From assembly GCA_965261455.1 (NCBI GenBank), contig OZ253453.1, positions 930,001 to 994,000 on the forward strand: a stretch of 64,000 nt of DNA, read 5' to 3'. How positions within the stretch are numbered: the stretch's first letter is position 1; every line of letters begins with the position of its first letter. Shown in pieces: positions 59,704-64,000 of the stretch. Both the position numbers and the translations under genes were made by a program. The notes under the pieces were generated by a model. It was not told the DNA's origin, did not search any database, and saw only the letters and a program-made list of their open reading frames with translations. This stretch comes from DAOUKH01 sp965261455. GTDB taxonomy: Bacteria; Chloroflexota; Dehalococcoidia; SHYB01.

Positions 59704-60759
59704 ATGGGAATCGACGACGTCGTGGGTGTGATGCCCGTTCTGGAGCGCCACCGGTTCAATACGGCGGCCCTCGAACGCTACATGGCGGCCCACGTCGAGG
59801 GCTTCTCGGGCAAGGCCGAGGTCGAGCAGTTCCGCACGGGGCAGTCGAACCCCACCTATCGCGTCACGTCGGGGAGTCGCCGCTACGTGCTGCGCCGCAA
59901 GCCGCCGGGCGAGCTGCTGCCCTCGGCCCACGCCGTCGACCGCGAGTACCGCGTCATCACCGGGCTGCAAAAGAGCGGCGTCCCCGTGCCGCGCACCTAC
60001 GCCCTGTGCGAAGACCCCGAGATCATCGGCACCGCGTTTTACGTCATGGACTACGTGGAGGGGCGGATCCTGTGGGACCCGTGGCTGCCCGACGCGGCGC
60101 GGGACGAGCGGCCGGCGCTGTTCGACGAGATGAACCGCGTCATGGCCCTGCTCCACCAGGTCGATTACGAGCAAGCCGGTCTCGGCTCCTTCGGGCGTCC
60201 GGGAAACTACTTCGAGCGCCAGATCAGCCGCTGGACGCGCCAATACCGCGCCTCGGAGACGGAGCGGATCGAGGCGATGGAGCGCCTGATCGCCTGGCTC
60301 CCCGACCACATCCCCGCAGGGGACGAAAGCTCGATCGTGCATGGGGACTTCCGTTCGGCCAACGTCATCTTTCACCCCGACGAGCCGCGGATCGCCGCCG
60401 TGCTCGATTGGGAGCTCTCGACCGTCGGCCATCCCCTCGGCGACTTCGCCTACCACTGCATGCACCGGCGGCTGCCCCAAAGCGTCGACGGCATGGCCGA
60501 GCTCGACCTCGCCGAGCACAACATCCCGTCCGAGGACGAGTACGTGGCGGCGTATTGCCGGCGCACGGGCCGGGCGGGGATTGAGGATTGGGATTTCTAC
60601 GTCATCTTCAACATGTTCCGGCTGGCGGCGATTAATCAAGGCATCGTGGCGCGCGCCCTCGCCGGCACCGCCTCCAGCGAGCAGGCCTTGGAGAAGGGCC
60701 TACGCGCCAGGGGCATCGCCGAGGCGGGGCTGCGCGAGCTGGAGCGCATCGGCGGCTGA
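59704..60759 (+). CDS. APH-type phosphotransferase (ACAD10/11 kinase-like)
   Basis: 351 residues from ATG 59704 with GGGAG before it. EQFRTGQSNPTYRVTSGSRR is the nucleotide loop, YVLRRKPPGELLPSAHAVDR the Lys region, SIVHGDFRSANVIFHPDEPR the catalytic loop, and AAVLDWELSTVGHPLGDFAY the metal Asp. This is the kinase half of mammalian ACAD10/ACAD11, which phosphorylates 4-hydroxyacyl-CoA; in bacteria it is often a separate gene. The acyl-CoA dehydrogenase half follows 30 nt later. Confidence 0.88.
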   Translation: MGIDDVVGVMPVLERHRFNTAALERYMAAHVEGFSGKAEVEQFRTGQSNPTYRVTSGSRRYVLRRKPPGELLPSAHAVDREYRVITGLQKSGVPVPRTYALCEDPEIIGTAFYVMDYVEGRILWDPWLPDAARDERPALFDEMNRVMALLHQVDYEQAGLGSFGRPGNYFERQISRWTRQYRASETERIEAMERLIAWLPDHIPAGDESSIVHGDFRSANVIFHPDEPRIAAVLDWELSTVGHPLGDFAYHCMHRRLPQSVDGMAELDLAEHNIPSEDEYVAAYCRRTGRAGIEDWDFYVIFNMFRLAAINQGIVARALAGTASSEQALEKGLRARGIAEAGLRELERIGG

Positions 60760-60789
60760 GCCGCGCGGCGGTAAAAGGAGCACACCCGT

Positions 60790-62019
60790 ATGACCGGCGA
60801 AGCAGCGATCTGGCAAGAGTCGCCGAAGACCCGCGACCTCCGCGAGCGGCTCACCGACTTCATGGAGAACCGCATCTACCCCAACGAGAGCGTCTACGAG
60901 CGCCAACTCGACGAGGTAGGCCGCTGGCAGCCGCCGCCGATCATGGAGGAGCTCAAGGCAGAGGCCAAGCAGGCCGGTCTGTGGAACCTCTTCCTCCCCG
61001 ACTCCGAGCGGGGGGCGGGCCTGTCCAACCTCGAATACGCTCCTCTATGCGAGATCATGGGGCGTTCGCCCATCGCGCCCGAGGTGTTTAACTGCTCGGC
61101 CCCCGACACGGGAAACATGGAGACGCTGGAGCGCTTCGGCTCCGAGGAGCACAAGCGGCGGTGGCTCGACCCGTTGCTCGCCGGCGAGATACGGTCGTGC
61201 TTCTCGATGACGGAGCCGGACGTCGCCTCGTCGGACGCGACGAACATCCAGAGCACGATCCGCCGCGACGGCGACGAGTACGTCATCAACGGGCGCAAGT
61301 GGTGGACGTCCGGCGCCCTCGACCCGCGGTGCAAAATCGTCATCTTCATGGGGCGCGCCGAGCCCCCGCCCTCGCAGGACCGCTACAGCAGCCACTCAAT
61401 GATCCTCATCCCCATCGATACGCCCGGGGTGAACATCAAGCGCCACCTCACCGTCTTCGGCTACGACGACGCGCCGCACGGCCACGCCGAAATCGACTAC
61501 GACGACGTGCGGGTGCCGCTGACGAACATCATGCTCGGTGAGGGCCGGGGCTTCGAGATCGCCCAGGGGCGACTCGGGCCGGGCCGCATTCACCACTGCA
61601 TGCGGGTCATCGGTGTGGCCGAGCGCGCCCTGGAGAAGATGTGCCGCCGCGCGCAGTCGCGGTCGCCCTTCGGCCGGCCCCTTTCGGAGCAGACGGTGAC
61701 CCTGGAGCGCATCGCGGAGAGCCGCATCATGATCGAGCAGGCGCGGCTGTTGACGCTGAAGGCGGCCTACAGGATGGATACCGTGGGCAACAAGGAGGCG
61801 CGCCTCGACATCGCCCTGATCAAGGTCGCCGCAACCAACATGGCGTGCAAAATCCTGGACTGGGCGATCCAGCTTCACGGCGGCGGCGGCATGTCCGGCG
61901 ACTTCGGCCTCGCCTACGCCTACGCCCGCACCCGCGCCCTCCGCCTCGCCGACGGCCCCGACGAGGTGCACCGCAACCAGATCGGCCGCCTCGAACTCCG
62001 CAAGTACCGCGACTCCTAA
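60790..62019 (+). CDS. Acyl-CoA dehydrogenase, ACAD10/11 type
   Basis: 409 residues, AAAAGGAG ribosome site. SPKTRDLRERLTDFMENRIY, FLPDSERGAGLSNLEYAPLC, CFSMTEPDVASSDATNIQST, YVINGRKWWTSGALDPRCKI and LDWAIQLHGGGGMSGDFGLA lead to RLADGPDEVHRNQIG, where Asp takes the place of the usual catalytic Glu, as in ACAD11. With the APH kinase it would convert 4-hydroxyacyl-CoA through a phosphorylated form toward enoyl-CoA. An NAD-dependent SDR follows after 21 nt. Confidence 0.9.
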   Translation: MTGEAAIWQESPKTRDLRERLTDFMENRIYPNESVYERQLDEVGRWQPPPIMEELKAEAKQAGLWNLFLPDSERGAGLSNLEYAPLCEIMGRSPIAPEVFNCSAPDTGNMETLERFGSEEHKRRWLDPLLAGEIRSCFSMTEPDVASSDATNIQSTIRRDGDEYVINGRKWWTSGALDPRCKIVIFMGRAEPPPSQDRYSSHSMILIPIDTPGVNIKRHLTVFGYDDAPHGHAEIDYDDVRVPLTNIMLGEGRGFEIAQGRLGPGRIHHCMRVIGVAERALEKMCRRAQSRSPFGRPLSEQTVTLERIAESRIMIEQARLLTLKAAYRMDTVGNKEARLDIALIKVAATNMACKILDWAIQLHGGGGMSGDFGLAYAYARTRALRLADGPDEVHRNQIGRLELRKYRDS

Positions 62020-62040
62020 CGCGAGGAGGGAGCCACTCCT

Positions 62041-62979
62041 ATGACCATCATGGTGACCGGCGGCGCCGGCTTCATAGGCCGGCGGGTGTCGGGACTGCTC
62101 ATCGCGCGCGGCGAGCGCGTGGTCCGCTTCGACACCGTAGCCGCCCCGCCCGCCGAGGGCGCGGTCGACGTGCGCGGCGACATCACTCAACTAACGCACC
62201 TGCTGGAGGCCATCGGCGATCACGGCGTGACGCGCATCGTGCACCTGGCGGCCCTCCTACCGCCAACGACCGAGGAGCGGCCCCACACCGGGCTGCTGGT
62301 CAACGTGCAGGGCGCGGCGAACGTCTTCGAGGCGGCGCGTTGGGCCAAGATCGAGCGTGTCGTCTACGCGAGCTCCATCGCCTGCTACGGCGATCAGTCG
62401 AACTTCGGCGAGCGGGCCGTCACCGAGGACGACCCATCCCAGCCGTTCAACGTCTACGGCCAGACCAAGGCGGTGAACGACTTCACCGCGGCGCGCTATC
62501 GGGAGCGCTGGAGCCTCGACCTGCGGGGGATCCGCATCTCCACGGTGTTCGGGCATGGGCGCGCCACAGGGCTCACCGGACTGATCGGGGGCGCGCTGAT
62601 CTCACGACCCGCCGTCGGGCTTCCCGCCGAGATACCCGTGGACCCCGCCGAAGCGTCGTCGATGATCTACGTGGACGACGCGGCGGAGATCTTCACGCGC
62701 GCCGTCCTCAGCGGCGACCTGCGCAGCCCGGTGTACAACACCGGCGGGCACCTCGCGAGCGTTCGTGAAGTCGCCGACATGGTCGCCGAGATCGTCCCCG
62801 GGGCGAAGGTCACCTTCGGCGAGGCCAAAGTCCCCCACGTCTACCTGGTGGACAACAGCCGGATGCTCCGCGACATCGGCTACGAGCTTCCGCCGCTGCG
62901 CCGACGCCTCCTCGATCACGCCAACGCGGCGCGCGCCGAGGCCGGCCTCGACCCTGTGGCGGCCCCCGCCGGCTGGTAA
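62041..62979 (+). CDS. NAD-dependent epimerase/dehydratase (extended SDR)
   Basis: 312 residues, GGAGGGAG upstream. MTIMVTGGAGFIGRRVSGLL carries TGxxGxxG, VVYASSIACYGDQSNFGERA the catalytic Ser, and FNVYGQTKAVNDFTAARYRE the Tyr-x-x-x-Lys pair. GIRISTVFGHGRATGLTG lies in the substrate region. Extended SDRs act on sugar nucleotides or as alcohol/aldehyde reductases; which applies is unknown. It ends the co-directional kinase-dehydrogenase-SDR group. Confidence 0.87.
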   Translation: MTIMVTGGAGFIGRRVSGLLIARGERVVRFDTVAAPPAEGAVDVRGDITQLTHLLEAIGDHGVTRIVHLAALLPPTTEERPHTGLLVNVQGAANVFEAARWAKIERVVYASSIACYGDQSNFGERAVTEDDPSQPFNVYGQTKAVNDFTAARYRERWSLDLRGIRISTVFGHGRATGLTGLIGGALISRPAVGLPAEIPVDPAEASSMIYVDDAAEIFTRAVLSGDLRSPVYNTGGHLASVREVADMVAEIVPGAKVTFGEAKVPHVYLVDNSRMLRDIGYELPPLRRRLLDHANAARAEAGLDPVAAPAGW

Positions 62980-62988
62980 CGGCCCGCT

Positions 62989-64000
62989 CTAGCGGGCGGC
63001 GTCGGCGGCGCTGCTCGACGACTTCTCGGCGAACCGAGGGATCACCTGCTCCCCGAAGAGCCGTATCGAGGTCATGATCTCCTCGTGCGGCGTCCGGCCC
63101 GCCTGGAAGATCGGCATGAGCTGGTCGATGCCGAGGGCGGCATAGCGCTCGACGGTGCGGGCGCAGGCGTCGGGGTCGCCGGCGCAGAACGAGCCGCCGT
63201 CGATCAGGTCGTCCACACTGGCGCCCGTGACGCGCTCGGCCTCGTACTGGTTCCGCCGCAGGTGGTACTCGTAGTCTTCGGGGACGAGGCTGGGGTCGAC
63301 GCCGGCCCAATCGTTGGAGTGCCGCATGCGCGAGTTGGTGAAGTACCACATGCCGGCCTCGCCGCCGAGCTTGCGCGCCTTGGCGTTGTCGAGGTCGCAG
63401 TGGGCGATGGTGAAAGCCGACACCTGCTCGTTCACGAACTTGCCCACCGGGCGGGCGGTGCGGGAAGCCTCCCGGTAGGTCCGGATGCGCCGCTGCATGT
63501 CGCCGGGGTTGCCCAAGGTGAAGCAGAGTGCTCCAAGGCCCTTCTCGCCCGCCGCCTGGAACGTTTCCTCGCGGGTGCAGGCGACCCACATCGGCGGGTG
63601 CGGCTTCTGTAGCGGCTTGGGGATCACCTCGCGGCGGGGGATGTCGTAGTACTTACCCTTATGCTCAAAGAACTCCTCGGTCCACATCCGCGGAATGATC
63701 TCGAGCGCCTCCTCCCACATGCCGAGGGTGTCGTTGATGTCGACGCCGAAGGGCGTAAGCTGGTAGGGCGTGCCGGAGCGGCCGGTGCCGAACTCGACGC
63801 GCCCGCCGCTCATGATGTCGAGGGTGGCGACGTACTCGGCCACGCGCACGGGGTGGTTCACCGGAAGGAGCACGACGGCGTGGCCGAGCCGTATCGTGCT
63901 GGTGCGCTGGCTCACGGCGCCGAGGAAGACCTCGGGCGAGCAGGAGTGGGCGAACTCGGTGAGGAAGTGGTGCTCGACGAACCAGACGTACTCGAAGCCG
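62989..64000 (-). CDS. LLM class flavin-dependent oxidoreductase, N-terminus beyond window
   Basis: 337 residues visible; the frame is open to base 64000. WFVEHHFLTEFAHSCSPEVF (the EHH luciferase-type motif) is in the first part, then RLGHAVVLLPVNHPVRVAEY, LDIMSGGRVEFGTGRSG, and YYDIPRREVIPKPLQKPHPP, followed by an ADP-like AGRTPHEEIMTSIRLFGEQV at the end. F420- or FMN-dependent oxidation is expected. Convergent with the SDR; only nine bases separate the stops. Confidence 0.88.
   Translation of the reverse strand, partial: GFEYVWFVEHHFLTEFAHSCSPEVFLGAVSQRTSTIRLGHAVVLLPVNHPVRVAEYVATLDIMSGGRVEFGTGRSGTPYQLTPFGVDINDTLGMWEEALEIIPRMWTEEFFEHKGKYYDIPRREVIPKPLQKPHPPMWVACTREETFQAAGEKGLGALCFTLGNPGDMQRRIRTYREASRTARPVGKFVNEQVSAFTIAHCDLDNAKARKLGGEAGMWYFTNSRMRHSNDWAGVDPSLVPEDYEYHLRRNQYEAERVTGASVDDLIDGGSFCAGDPDACARTVERYAALGIDQLMPIFQAGRTPHEEIMTSIRLFGEQVIPRFAEKSSSSAADAAR

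Overview
This is a GC-rich, gene-dense bacterial window with about 62 protein genes or gene fragments and one tRNA. It carries expanded families of CaiB/BaiF (class III) CoA-transferases, amidohydrolase-2 metal hydrolases, acyl-CoA dehydrogenases, enoyl-CoA hydratases, luciferase-like (LLM) flavin oxidoreductases, NIPSNAP-like small proteins and D-aminoacylases. It also has a substrate-binding lipoprotein with a collagen-like GPAG linker and an AMPEPT-type repeat. This mix is what I would expect of an uncultured Chloroflexota (Dehalococcoidia/SAR202-like) that oxidises organic compounds. The taxonomic call is inference; no 16S or marker gene is present.

Layout. 0-7.1 kb: end of a CoA-transferase, a double-hotdog (MaoC/FAS1-like) dehydratase, a Cache-type lipoprotein, and four CoA-transferases in one minus-strand operon arranged as two A/B pairs. 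7.3-10.8 kb: plus-strand operon of amidohydrolase, nitrilase and two double-domain NIPSNAP-like proteins. 10.9-17.5 kb: BKACE (DUF849) with an LLM oxidoreductase, an enoyl-CoA hydratase, an amidohydrolase broken by a TGA, a zinc alcohol dehydrogenase, an MBL-fold hydrolase and a VOC protein. 17.5-29.1 kb: ten minus-strand genes built round a peptide/opine-type ABC importer (binding protein and two permeases, no ATPase), with a D-aminoacylase, a NIPSNAP protein and an unrecognised protein, flanked at BOTH ends by the same two-gene amidohydrolase unit. 29.4-35.1 kb: another amidohydrolase, an acyl-CoA dehydrogenase, a small zinc-ribbon gene, a HEPN-MNT pair, and a crotonase-amidohydrolase pair. 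35.1-37.5 kb: a CapA-like gene among short intergenic repeats, including a MITE-like element. 37.5-43.8 kb: acyl-CoA dehydrogenase, MFS transporter, AceE-like thiamine-diphosphate E1 and a further acyl-CoA dehydrogenase. 43.9-47.6 kb: tRNA-Lys(TTT), a truncated LLM gene, an HpnR-like B12/radical-SAM protein and citrate synthase. 47.7-64 kb: phosphotriesterase-family hydrolase, MBL hydrolase, two unrecognised paired proteins, SnoaL-like protein, second D-aminoacylase, SMP-30 lactonase, Cys-less HesB-like protein, alpha/beta hydrolases, mycothiol-type formaldehyde dehydrogenase homologue, FAD oxidoreductase, histidine phosphatase, a split ACAD10/11-like kinase plus acyl-CoA dehydrogenase, an SDR, and an LLM gene cut by the window end.

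Together the genes suggest import of small amide- or peptide-like compounds, hydrolytic opening (amidohydrolases, nitrilase, D-aminoacylases, epoxide hydrolase, lactonase), CoA activation by transfer, and beta-oxidation-like breakdown toward citrate synthase. Promoters are recognisable as TATAAT-like -10 boxes, often extended as TGCTATA(A/C)T, usually 20-80 nt before the start codon. They correct several start sites. Three genes (31984, 44520, and the minus-strand gene ending at 59591) have no ATG/GTG/TTG near their expected N-terminus. All functional assignments are from motif reading only; no database search was run.
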